Assembly: GCA_039519185.1 (NCBI GenBank)
Contig: CM076850.1
Span: 89,882,270 to 89,946,269 of the forward strand
Source: Astragalus membranaceus
Taxonomy: Eukaryota; Streptophyta; Magnoliopsida; Fabales; Fabaceae
DNA: 64,000 bases
Direction: 5' to 3'
Shown: one piece after another, positions 1 through 11,099 of the stretch
Numbering within the stretch: position 1 is the stretch's first letter
How the letters are laid out: each line of letters begins with the position of its first letter
The notes under the pieces: model-generated
What the model was told of the DNA's origin: nothing
The model's input: only the letters and a program-made list of their open reading frames with translations
The model's database searches: none
Position numbers and translations under genes: made by a program

Positions 1-38
1 GATATGCTGCTTCTTGGTAACAAGATTCTGAACAAAAT
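1..38 (-). pseudogene. FRL downstream exon, 5' end only
   Basis: Thirty-eight bases on the minus strand continue the FRIGIDA domain after the intron at 39-412. They encode DFVQNLVTKKQHI, matching the helix that follows the middle exon in FRL proteins. The rest of the exon lies outside the window to the left. Confidence 0.6.
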
Positions 39-412
39 CTGAGACAATATAATTGCACTTCATCAAATGTTCTGACATTGCAAATTTTAATTAAGAGTTC
101 TTCTATATCTTTAGAATGTTTTATACACAAGCAGCATGCACATGGACTAAAATGATTTTTTTTATTTGCAGGGACTAAAAAAGAAGCCACATCAGTTTTT
201 TTGGACACAAAAAACACTTTGAATACTAAAAGAGATGGTTTTATAAATTGCAGGGAATAAAACGGAAAAATGTTTTTTACAGGGACTAAAACCAAAACTC
301 GCTCTATTTCAAGGAACTAAAATGATATTTAAACTTAACTTTAAAAAAATAACAAAAAAATTTGATTTTCTACATCCATAATATAAACCTAGAACATCTT
401 TACCAACCATAC
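39..412 (-). other. FRL intron with repeated 'cagggactaaaa' motif
   Basis: The FRIGIDA-domain frame stops making sense past base 412 and resumes at base 38 with the DFVQNL segment expected next in the family. Splicing GT (412-411) to AG (40-39) joins the two in phase 1. Within the intron, variants of a roughly 12-bp motif, (c)aggga(c/a)taaaa, occur about five times between 146 and 325, at uneven spacing of about 30-100 bp. This looks like a small repeat remnant in the intron. The intron call is an inference from the reading frame. Confidence 0.65.
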
Positions 413-862
413 CATAGATTTTATCTACAAGACCAAGGGTGCGAAATAGATTTACTGCTAGCTTGTGTTGAGCAGCGAATTCAAGAAGCTTCAAGACTTC
501 ATCTTCATTAAAATAAGAAACTAATCCATAATTAGACAAAAGCAGTAGAAAGCCCAGAACCACCGAAGAGTTTTCAGTACTTCCTCTCATGTTCTCTTTC
601 AAATAAAGTTCTAGCTTCATTGCCTCTTCTCTTACTTGAGGTTTAATATCCGGAGAGATTTCCATCAGCTATTCTAATAGAACGATGTGGTTCTCATCAA
701 TAACTATGCCCTCATTAGGCTTCTGTATCATATCCAATACAAGCTGTGCTGGATCTGGTGATGTTTGAAGATTAACTAAAGTGTCTTTGTCAATCAACTG
801 AGACTCATTTGAAAGCAACTGCTGATTCCCTCCATCAGTGGTGGGGAGACTTAGTTTATTAT
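413..862 (-). pseudogene. FRL middle exon: linker and start of FRIGIDA domain
   Basis: A 450-bp exon bounded by a 3' splice site (AG at 864-863 on the minus strand, after a T-rich tract) and a 5' splice site (GT at 412-411). Both flanking introns would be phase 1, so the exon is a symmetric 150-codon unit. It encodes an acidic linker, then an amphipathic helical region with the hydrophobic run VVLGFLLLLSNYGL and the EDEVLKLLEFAAQHK helix that I recognise from the FRIGIDA domain. One TAG (669-671) interrupts the frame just before the domain. An exon boundary here would be odd, because both sides belong to the same conserved stretch. Confidence 0.7.
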
Positions 863-1337
863 CTGTGTAAGATACAATAACAAATGTTAGAAAAACAACC
901 GGTAAAAGAAGAAAGTAAAGAAACGAAAATGTAAGAACAGAGACACGATCTTCATCACACAGTTCGGTCAATCTGCGTCTACAGAGCAGCCGTAGTTCCA
1001 TATTATTTTAGAGTGAATTGGGATTTTCAGTGTTACAATATGTAAGCTCTGCTAGCTGGCTCCCCTGCCCCATCCCCATTGATATATGAGCCATACTAGT
1101 ATATATTTAAGCTCCCTTGTATTAAAAAACATCCGAAAATAAATATGACAATATGAAAAATCATCAAATACAACACAAAAGTGTTAAATAATGCAAGCTC
1201 CCCCAGATTAATATGATTATAAGCAATATAATCATATAAGAATAGTAAGAGGAAAATATGTGAATAAAAGATAGACTATTCTTAGAGGAGAGGACATTTA
1301 AAAGATATAAATCATATAAGATCAGTGAGAGGTTAAT
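863..1337 (-). other. Interval between FRL exons, no recognised content
   Basis: AT-rich, with short open stretches but no homology to the coiled coil or the FRIGIDA domain. Just upstream of base 864 (minus sense) is a T-rich run and a good 3' splice acceptor, so at least part is intron. The rest may have replaced the missing end of the coiled-coil exon. Confidence 0.4.
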
Positions 1338-2174
1338 ATGTTGAGCATGTTGATTGATCTTCTCTTTCATTGACGTGAGCAAGTTCTTCCTTTTAAACTC
1401 AAAATCTTTACCTTTTCCATCAATCAACCTCTGCATTGCACGAAGATCACCCTCTTTCGCCTTAACATCCTTATTGCATTCCGCAATTTTCTTTAAAAAA
1501 TCACTAAGTTATTCTTTCTTCGATTCAACATCTCTGTGAATGTTACCAAGCTCGAAATCTTTTTCCTTGAGTTCTTTCTCATGCTCGCTAATCAAATCAT
1601 TAATCGAACAGAGACGCGCTTTCTTGGCATCAAAATCGTTTTTGTACTCTTCGATCTCTTTCTTCATTTTCTCATGAACTTCCTCATGCTCACTAATCAA
1701 ATGGTGTTTCATTTCACGTTGCCAGTTACACTCTTCCTTCTTCAATCGCAGAACCCTCTCGCATTCATAGATCTCCTTCTCCACCGATTTCAATTTATCT
1801 TCCTTCGCTTCAAGTTCCATGTTTTTCTCTTCAACGCTTCTTTGAATCGCATTGTACTCCCGCTCTTTATCATCGACGTCTCGACAACAAAAATTCAATC
1901 CGCGTCGAAAAGAATCGAGTTGTTTCTCCTTCGACTTAAGCGATTTGGAACACTCATCAATGGCTTTCTCGAGCAACTGAAGTCTTTGTTCTTCTAATTC
2001 CCTCTTGGTGCGGTAATCCTCAATCAATTTACAAATCAATGCGAGTTCTTTCTCTTTCAAGTCAAGTTCTGCAGTTGATTCCATAATCGATTCATGGAGA
2101 AGTGCGTTGTAGTCATTTTGATTTTGCTGAACTAAACGTTCAAGTTCTGGATCAACGATGAGTCCCCCGTTCAT
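1338..2174 (-). pseudogene. FRL exon 1: N-terminal coiled coil with nonsense codon
   Basis: The 221 codons from the ATG at 2174 encode a highly charged Glu/Lys/Leu-rich heptad-like protein with no membrane segment or signal peptide, typical of the FRL coiled-coil N terminus. The frame stops at TAA 1509-1511. Past this stop the same frame goes on for about 57 codons (to about 1338) with sequence nearly identical to the copy at 63598-63780, so the stop looks like a point mutation rather than the natural end. At 1338 the two copies part: the right-hand copy continues in a charged coil while this one enters unrelated AT-rich sequence, suggesting truncation or insertion here. Confidence 0.78.
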
Positions 2175-2619
2175 ATTTTTTGTGACCTAATTTTGCTCTT
2201 TGTAGAGATGATGATCAGCAACAGCCACAGAGCCAAAAAGAAACGGATACCCTACTCTACTAGAGGAATGAGTGAGTGAGTAGCCAATTCGTAAATTTTG
2301 TTGGGTAATATAACTATGAGGAAAAGAGGTGAGGCCTGGCCCACAAATTTCAATTTAATGGATTCATTGGCCGTGGTCATTGCAGTTGCCGTCACAGAAT
2401 AAATATTATATACTATTTTTAATTTATATTATATTAATTTTTCCACTAATTAATACTATGTGCAACACTTTAAAGTGTTAAATGTCAAATTTGCATTTAG
2501 AATATTATTGAATACATCGATTGTCAATAAGGTTAGTTTTGTAAACTTGTTCTTTATTTTCTTTCATTTATAGTTTTATTTATTTTAGGTAATATTTTTT
2601 TATCAAAATCATTTATTTT
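2175..2619. other. 5' flank of the FRL copy, no gene
   Basis: About 440 bp upstream of the FRL start codon (minus sense), becoming very AT-rich beyond 2400. Presumably it holds the promoter and 5' UTR. I cannot point to a convincing TATA box. Confidence 0.4.
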
Positions 2620-3375
2620 GGTCGGTTATAAATATGAGTTGTATTTTTAGAAAGTATTCATACTATTAAATTTTAGAAAGTATTCATACTTTAATATTGA
2701 AAAATTTGTAATATATTTTCATGCTAATTTTTAGAGTATTTCTATATTTTCTTTATATTCAGTAATAATAAAAATAATAATTTTTAATATATTAAACTTA
2801 CGGGTTAATTTTTACTATTAAATTTATTTATTTTAGGTAATATTTTTATATTTAATTTATTTATTTATACTAGAATGTTAATATATTGATTTATATTTTG
2901 AAGAATATAAATCTGAGTTGAATTTTTCATATAAGAACTATTTATTTTCGGGTAATATATTTATATTTAGTATAATGCTTTATACTATAAATATGGATTT
3001 ATTTTTAATATCAAAATTATTCGCTTTAGATTATATTTTTATGTATGTTATATTGCTTTATACTAAAATATTTAATATATTGCTTTACATTTATAAATAA
3101 TAGAAATATGAGTTGAATTTATAATATCAAAATTATTTATCTTATGTAGTATTTTTATATTTTGTAAATTTCTTTCTACTAGTATATTTAATTAATATAT
3201 TGCTTTATATTTAGTAATAATATAAATAAGACATGTAGTTTTAATATCAAAATTACTTATCTTAGGTGATATTTTTATGTTTAGTATATTGCTTTATAAT
3301 GGAATATCTAACATATTGCTTTATATTTAGTAATAATATAGATATGAAATAAAGTATTTAATAAAAATTATTTAT
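2620..3375. repeat. AT-rich tandem repeat, about 120-bp period
   Basis: A degenerate array. Phrases such as 'aatatcaaaattattta' and 'atattgctttatatttagtaataat' recur at about 2986, 3107, 3227 and 3347, a spacing of about 120 bp. Shorter or more degenerate copies lie to the left (about 2627 and 2905). There is no coding potential. The array stops exactly where the truncated LTR begins at 3376. Confidence 0.7.
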
Positions 3376-4899
3376 GCCTAGTCATTCTTGTCTGAGCCTA
3401 GGTTTTGGGTTCATGACTTCCCTCCCCTAGTGTGCTATTAACTAGGATCGTCATCCCTTGGTATTTTATGCTTTAACTCGGACATTAAGTCCATTACTCG
3501 ACACAAGGTCATATTCTCACACGATAAAACAATTACTCGGTTTGGATCCAAACCTTAACTTAAATTTACTTTGGATGCACCACAATAATACTCAAATTAT
3601 GGCTTGTGTTTACCTAATAATCATTGGGAAGGGTTAGGAAAGGATTGGAGTCAAAGGAATAGCGTTTGAGCCCTTTTTAAAATCGGTGACAGAATGACTG
3701 GCCCGGTCCGGCCTCAAAAGCGCATAGACCGAGCTTGTTAAATATTTTCGCAACAAGCCAACCGGAGGGGGAGCACAGTCCGTGCTTAAGGGCGCACGGA
3801 CCGGGCTCCTCCACCAGATTCGTAAAAACCCTGTTTTCGTGAAAGTTTTGCTATCCCAATGATTCCAATACTCGTCCTAGTCCTTTCTTAACTCATCAAC
3901 AGTCAAAAACCATGTTTCAATACATCCAAACAATCAAATTTACAACAATCATTCAACCATTGAAATCACATTATGACATTCAATCAACACTCTTCTTCAA
4001 CACAACTCAAAGCTATGGCTTCCCAATGAGCATCATTTCAGATTTTTACTAAATCAACTTACATGCAATACTGATTATTCAATTTAGACCACATGCAAAT
4101 CTCAAAACATCAAACCAAACATAATTTCGTTAAGAACTCAACTTAAAGTAGTTGTACAACAACAATAACACAATAAATTAGGACTTTGGGCACCAAATCA
4201 GCTCCCAAGCACACCACAACTCTTCCAAACTCGAATCCCAGATCCCACCCTCTTCAATCTACAATGTAGCTTCACTACTCCTCAATGTAACTACCCAAAT
4301 GGCCTAATCAGTCTTCAAAATCAAAATGCAACTTACAAAACCCCAATCCTTGCATGCATTTCGAAATGGCTTCAAATGATGGAGAGGAAGAAAAATTGGT
4401 GGTGATGTCTTTGAAGTGAGAGGTTTGATCACTAAGTTTCAGTGAAAGAGAGGTTGTTTGAGATGTGGAGGTTTCATTTTAAGTCAAGAGGTAAGGGAAG
4501 AAGAGAGTTTTTGCTAGTTGTCTCTCAACTCTCTCTTTTCTCTCCTCTTCTCGTGCTCTCCCTCTCTTCTCACTTCTCTCTTTTCTTTTTTAATTCCAAA
4601 AGTGAGTAAATGAGTGAAGTGTTGGTGGATTTATTTTCAGCTGAGAGTTAAAAGAATTGATGTGGAAATTTCCCTTTTGTCCTTACTAATGCTATTTGCA
4701 CCTTAGTTTTTGCTCAAACATTACTCAAATGAAATAAATAACTAGCACACATATACGTAGTTCATTTAGTCGTGTATTCATCCAACTTTAGACAATCAAT
4801 TATTGACTCAAACCATAATTTAAAAACTTGATTATCAATAATTTATTCAAATTATCAACTAATCACATTAACTAAATTTAGCCACTTTGGGATGTTACA
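3376..4899 (-). repeat. 3' LTR of the 3.4-10.9 kb element (truncated)
   Basis: Colinear with 9330-10872 at high identity by eye, ending ...gggatgttaca. Its outer ~580 bp are missing and replaced by the AT-rich array to the left. Confidence 0.82.
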
Positions 4900-7800
4900 A
4901 TACACCACAAATTGAAAAAAATTTGTCCTAAAAAATTTGTTCAAGTTTTAACGATTCACTGATCAAGAATAAACACCCTCCCGAAGGGTCTTAATTAAGA
5001 AAACAAACTTGCCGACTTGGAATCCATTTTCATTTGCACATAATTAATTCAAACAACCTTTAGGAAAAATGGCGAATACTAAAACTTCTTTCTAAGCTTG
5101 CACATGGCAGGGTACTTGTATTAAACTCTATGTAAGTGTCCTTACTACCCCTAGCACAGTTGAGGACTCCAATACACACACTCTTGCAACCACGACAAAG
5201 CGAGAAACTCATTATAAGTATATTTAGGCTTAAAACCGTATCTGAAAATATCTGTTAGGATGAAAAAGTTTTGCGAAAAGGGCATTAATTTACATGAAAG
5301 GAAGATTCTCTTGTAGCTTTACTCAACTTAAAACTTTAGATTTGTAGCAAAAATAACCCTTTCAAACTATTGGATTTAAAGAAAACTTAGTTAAAGATTG
5401 AACTGAAAAAGAAGAAAATTTTGGGGCAGCACATTTTTGTGCGTAACCACAATCTTTGAATAAAATTCCAATTCGAAAACGGGAAGGAAAGCAAGGGAAA
5501 ATTAAAACTAGATGTACATATAATATATACACCTAACCATCACTAGTATTTAGTAAAAGACGAGATGGACGACTCATTTTAATTTTGTAGAAATCCTTTT
5601 GCAAACTTTCAAACAAACGATATTTTAAAAACACTATCCCCGTGAATGTTAACTCACCCAACTTAAGACAACCTTACTCAATGCACAACTCTTTCAATAA
5701 AAACGGTGAAGTCATATTAGGGATTCTGAAATGGAGTTTCAAAAAGAGAATTGAGAAACACGAGTTTTATGAAAATTAAATGTCCGCAAACATGCTTATA
5801 AAAGCTAAAGTGGGTGAACAAAATTTGTTGCAAAATGAAATGTTCTAAAAAGCATCTTTGGACTTTTAATCAAATCCATATAACATCTGGAATTATTTGG
5901 ATTAGGTTAAGAATAGGGAAGGGCAAGCATTGGTACCAAAGAGGAGTGGATTCAGAGTGAATTGAAAGAAGGCGACAGAATGGGTCGCACGGTTCGGGCT
6001 CCCAGCAAAGTCCGGAAAAATTTCTATTTTTCAAATTAAAATGCCCCCATATTTTGATACCAAAGTTCACCCTAGCCTAGCTCAACTCGATCCTCACACG
6101 ATTTCGTGTTGAACTTGGGTTAAACAACCCAAAATACAATCATTTCGACACTATCAAGGGCTCATGCATAATACATCTACCGCCCCATCATGTAGTGACT
6201 CTCATAACTTCTTCTCAACTAAACACAACAGTAGTTCAGTTGCACACATTTCATTCAACACATTGCCTCATTTTAGACCCAACACCAAGCACCAATCAAA
6301 AACAACGAAAGCGGAAAACTCATCAATACGTACTAGAATTGTTAAATTCTAAATACAAATCAATCTTAGTCAATTTCAAGCAATCCAATCAGTCATCCAA
6401 TTATAATTTACATACCAATCAATCGTGCACATAATCATTCTATCGACACGCAATCAACAGAACACTGTAAAACAGGGACTCACTTTGACTTGTCAAACTG
6501 ACTAGAGTCAAAACAACTACTGTTAACCTTTACAAACGAGAGGTTAACAACTAAAACCTTGCCATCGTAGTGGAGACTTGGGTAGACATCGAGGCTTATG
6601 GACTATTGCCCAATCGCCGCTTAATATTTCTGCTTTTCCTTTTTAGTCAATGCACTAGCGTATTCGTCCCAAATTCCACCCTTACGGGTAGCAAAAATTT
6701 GGAACATCACGTCTCAGCTCTCTTGGAGATACCTCTAGTATTTTGGGTTATGCTCGGGAATCATCACTGTTCTCGACTGACTCACGACATGAAAGGGTTT
6801 TTATAAAACTTCGTTTAAAATATTTGAACATAAAACAATTTTTCCATGTACCTATCGGAGTCAAATTTATCAACTAAATCCAAAATACTAGCAGGGGTGT
6901 GTCTCCATACTTCGTGAGTTGAGCTTTAAATTCATCCATAAAAAAATCTCAATCTTACGTTGGTGCATGGACTTTTCGGGAAACTATTGGTCAGATGAAT
7001 CTTACAAGACCGACTATCCTCCTTGACAGAACTTTTCTGAAATTCTATCACTTATATCCTTTTGGACCAATAGCCCTCTTGGGGTACTTCAACTAGTCAG
7101 ACACTAAGATACGAGAAGCTCTAGACAATAGAGATCTTACTGTTGAGGCATGTCGGCTTCCCTAGAAAAGTAGGGCTCACTGGAAACCTATAGATTTCAT
7201 CTTATCATAATGGATCGTTGACTAATCAAGGTATAAACGGTTATATTTGGATTACGTACGGAATTGGGATAGTTGTAGCATCAAGTAATTGAGAAAATAG
7301 AAGGATTCTTTTAAGGGATCAAATGGGCGCACGGGTAATGCATCCTGATGAATTCTAACTATTTTGAGCATTCCTTTGGTCCTCCATCTTTCCGAATTCC
7401 ATAAACAATACAAACGAAATTATTACAACTATCGTAATCAATTAAATCCTCAAAACTTGTCCTATCCATAGAATAGCAAAACATTGAACACTGAGGTCGA
7501 CCGAACATTCCCCTTCTAACATACAGTTGGGTGCCTAATTGTATAGGGCTTTTAATGAATCTAAAAATCTCTTAAGGAAAGTAATAACTACCATTAGCCA
7601 TTTTCGAGAAATAGCTCTTCTTAATACTCCTAAGGGTATTGCCCTAATCTGAGGGTCTAAAGACTTAGTCTTAATCGTTGGGAATCCTCATTATACATCT
7701 TATGCCAATCTAGGGTTTATTCTCTACGAGTACTTAGAGCTTAAGAGCTTGGGGTAGAGTAGGAGTATTTCAGGGAATCTAAATAAAAACACAGTCCAAA

Positions 7801-8730
7801 ATCTATCTGTATGTGTAGACATTTTCGCTAGCTTTCCAACGCATCTCGGAACACATAAATCGGAGTTTCAGATCAAAAGTTATGAATAAAACAGGTTGGA
7901 AGACTAGCGACAAATTTCTCACAGACCGAAACTGATATGCTCCTAGTCGGAGGGTCGTAATATGTTTGCTCCTATTGACATAAAAATACTAGTCCCTTTT
8001 TAAAAGGAACCTAACTCGGGAGTTTTGACGAGGAAACTAGTCTAATAAACATTGGGTGGTACTACTTGTTAAAATTGCAGGCGTAATTATAGTTTACGAG
8101 TTCGGTTTCAAGGCATTGGGAAATGAACCTGATCTAGACTCATGACTATCCGAAAGGACCTCATTGGGGCTGAAAAATAAGTTGGGGTTAATTCGAATCA
8201 CATGGTAGGATTGACTAGCGAGGAAAGACTAATACAATCCCTAGACATTACTTCTAAAATTGAGAGACTGGTCGGTCGACAATCTGGGTTTCACGGTGCC
8301 TGCTAATCCTAAACAAATCTAGGATACTAACACTCATTCTACCAGAATGTTTTTCCTCGACTTAAAACTCTCTAGGTGACCTCTAATGATTTACATGGCA
8401 ACACGATGGTCGAATCGGCTCCAAAGATTGAACGGTCTCCCACAATTTCCTCGAACCAACACGGATGCCCATCTTTTCGATCCGTAACATCATCTGTAGC
8501 CCACTACTTATGCTGCTTACTCTGATGGTTTAGGGTTTCGGACATTTCTGGGACCGTGGCAATCAATTGTCATTATTCTCAGTACGTTGCATGAAATATT
8601 GAGTGGATCCGGGCTCAATGCCTCACACGAGATACTGAAAGGTTTTGACAGTTAATCGTCTAAGTCCCTAGCTGACTCAATCTATCTAATCTCTTGACCC
8701 TAAGGTCACTAAGCCTGACTAGGTCGAACG
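4900..8730 (-). mobile_element. Degenerate interior of the 3.4-10.9 kb element
   Basis: About 3.8 kb with stop codons in all frames. The first 60 bp resemble the sequence next to the 3' LTR of the chromovirus near 29.1 kb (the 'aaatttgtcct' phrase). Bases about 5870-6450 look like a decayed fragment of a related LTR, including a 'cacggttcgggctc' phrase like the one in the flanking LTRs. No protein motif could be recognised in the rest. Confidence 0.5.
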
Positions 8731-8742
8731 GCTCTGATACCA
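8731..8742 (-). promoter_or_regulatory. Primer binding site, tRNA-iMet
   Basis: Minus strand reads TGGTATCAGAGC, the canonical plant initiator-Met primer site, 4 nt inside the right LTR (8747). It fixes the orientation of the element. Confidence 0.88.
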
Positions 8743-8746
8743 AAAA

Positions 8747-10872
8747 TGTAACACCTTAGTATTTCAACCTTGGAAGAAATACCAAGACTTCCATAAATAT
8801 CATACATCAGAGTACTAATTCTACTTTAAGACATTGAGCGACTCTAAACTTGATGAAACATTCATCTAATATCCTTTAATTAACAAAGATTCTCAAAAAT
8901 TTAACCAAGCGACATTAAAACATAAGTTATAAGTCGTTACAACACCCTATTGTTCGGTATCCCAAGAGTAGAATCAAAATAAATCGATACACAACTTCGA
9001 ATAAAATCCTAAGTCAAAGTATCGAAATACAACTTGGTTATACAAAATAACCCTAGGGAAAGTTAAACAAAACATAAACTTGATCATAAGGATCCTTCCA
9101 AGCTAAGTAACCCAGTACAACGGCTACTCTTTCTCAGTTTGCTTGGACTTTCCCTGCTTATCTGTAAAACACCACATAAATAAACAATGAGATATAAATC
9201 TCAGTGAGCTCTTCGGGACCCCTCACCTTAATCTCTCGGTGTTTTAATTATCTTTTCTCTTTCTCTTAGCACAACTCCAGGCAATGACTACACCCTTACC
9301 ACGAAGAACCCACCCAACAATATCTGATTGCCTAGTCATTCTTGTCTGAGCCTAGGTTCTAGGTTCATGACTTCCCCCCTAGTGTGATATTAACTAGGAT
9401 CGTCATTCCTCGGTATTTTATGCTTTAACTCGGACATTAAGTTCATTACTCGACACAAGGTCATATTCTCACTCGATAAAACAATTACTCGGTTTGGATC
9501 CAAACCTTAACTTAAATTTACTTTGGATGCATCACAATAATACTCAAATTATGGCTTGTGTTTACCTAATAATTATTGGGAAAGGTTGGGAAATGAATTA
9601 GGAAAGGATTGGAGTCAAAAGAATAGCGTTTGAGCTCTTTTTAAAATCGGTGACAAAATGTTAGGCCCGGTCCGGGCTCAAAAGCGCACGGACTGAGCTT
9701 GTTAAATTTTTTTGCAACAAGTCATCAAGAGGGGGCACACAGTCCGAGCCTAAGGGCTCACGGACCGGGCTCCTCCATCAGATTCGTAAAAACCCTGTTT
9801 TCGTGAAAGTTTTGCTATCCCGATGATTCTGATACTCGTCCTAGTCCTTTCTTAACACATCAACAGTCAAAAACTGTGTTTCAATACATTAAGACAATCA
9901 AATTTACAACAATTAATCAACTATTGAAATCACATTATGACATTCAATCAACACTTTTCTTCAACACAATTCAAAGCTATGGCTTCCCAATGAGCATCAT
10001 TTCAGATTTTTACTAAATCAACTTACATGCAATACTGATTATTCAATTTAAACCACATGCAAAGCTCAAAACATCAAACCAAACATAATTTCGTTAGGAA
10101 CTCATCTTAAAGTAGTTGTACAACAACAATCACACAATAAATTAGGACTTTTAGCACCAAATCAGCTCCCAAGCACACCACAACTCTTCCAAACTCGAAT
10201 CTCAGCTCCCACCCTCTTCAATCTACAATGTAGCTTCACTACTCCTCAATGTAACTACCCAAATGGCCTAATCAATCTTCAAAATCAAAATGCGACTCAC
10301 AAAACCCCAATGCAAGCGCTTTCTCTTGCATGCATTTCGAAATGGCTTCAAATGATGGAAAGGAAGAGAAATTGGTGTTGATGTCTTTGAAGTGAGAGGT
10401 TTGATCACTAAGTTTCAGTGGAAGTGAGGTTGTTTGAGATGTGGAGGTTTCATTTTAAGTCAAGAGGTAAGGGAAGAAGAGGGTTTTTGCTAGTTGTCTC
10501 TCAACTCTTTCTTTTCTCTCCTCTTCTCGTGCGAACCCTCTCTTCTCACTTCTCTCTTTTCTTTTTTAATTTTAAAGGTGAGTAAATGAGTGAAGTGTTG
10601 GTGGATTTATTTTCAGCCGAGAGTTAAGGGAATTAATGTGGAAATTCTCCTTTTGTCCGTACTAATGCTATTTGCACCATAGTTTTTCCTCAAACACTAC
10701 ACAAATGAAATAAATAACTAGCACACACATACATACAAGTAGTTGATTTAGCCGTGTATTCATCCAACTTTAGACAATTAATTATTGACTCAAACCATAA
10801 TTAAATAGCAATAATTTATTCAAATTATCAACTAATCACACTAACTAAATTTATCCACTTTGGGATGTTACA
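8747..10872 (-). repeat. 5' LTR of the 3.4-10.9 kb element
   Basis: 2126 bp, from TGTAACACC (plus) to GATGTTACA. Contains a palindromic GC-rich module (about 9660-9780), a CT-rich tract (GA-rich in sense, about 10490-10565) and a cagc(c)ga motif near 10613, features shared with other LTRs in the window. Confidence 0.85.
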
Positions 10873-11099
10873 CACAATATTGAACAGAAATATTGTTTTA
10901 AAAATAATGAAAAAACTTTTCTATAGCATATAGTGTAAATATGAACAATTTTAATAATATACATTAGTAATTTGGTCAAAAAAATAATATATTATTTAAA
11001 AAAAGGTATGCACTTAAAAACAAAAAGCGGATTGAAACAACACCTTTTATGGGGCATGGGCTCAAATTGTAGGATCCTGATGCTTTAGTGTTAGAGTTA

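Larger units (their letters stand above)
1..2174 (-). pseudogene. FRIGIDA-like protein gene, disrupted, 3' end beyond window
   Basis: FRIGIDA-like (FRL) proteins are plant nuclear coiled-coil plus FRIGIDA-domain proteins; FRIGIDA itself promotes FLC transcription and delays flowering. Seen here: an N-terminal coiled-coil exon (2174 down to 1512, ATG at 2174), a middle exon (862-413) carrying the start of the FRIGIDA domain, and the first bases of a further exon (38-1). In-frame stops break it: TAA at 1509-1511, where the second copy at 63.8 kb has a Glu codon, and TAG at 669-671 inside the otherwise continuous middle exon. The coiled coil stays readable past the TAA to about 1338, then homology to the second copy ends. 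Two independent nonsense changes plus lost homology argue for a pseudogene. Sequencing error at either site is the alternative. The family assignment rests on recognition of the FRIGIDA-domain sequence, without a database search. Confidence 0.8.
3376..10872 (-). mobile_element. Decayed Tekay-like Ty3/gypsy LTR retrotransposon
   Basis: Two homologous LTRs (3376-4899 and 8747-10872) flank a 3.85-kb interior. An initiator-Met tRNA primer site (TGGTATCAGAGC on the minus strand, 8742-8731) sits 4 nt from the right LTR, so the element reads right to left and the right LTR is the 5' LTR. The left LTR lacks the ~580 bp corresponding to 8747-9329. LTR termini are TGTAACA...(T)GTTACA, as in the chromovirus at 27668-41770. 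The interior has no open frame longer than about 80 codons, so no enzyme survives. No TSD can be matched because the left end is lost. Confidence 0.8.

Noticed and set aside
1536..1997. A 153-codon plus-strand frame opposite the FRL coiled coil
   Set aside because: Antisense shadow of a Glu/Lys/Leu-rich coding region (reads as Phe/Leu-rich); no independent evidence.
3376..10872. Possible intact Tekay pol in the first element
   Set aside because: No frame over about 80 codons in 3.8 kb, and no RT or integrase motif could be read on either strand.
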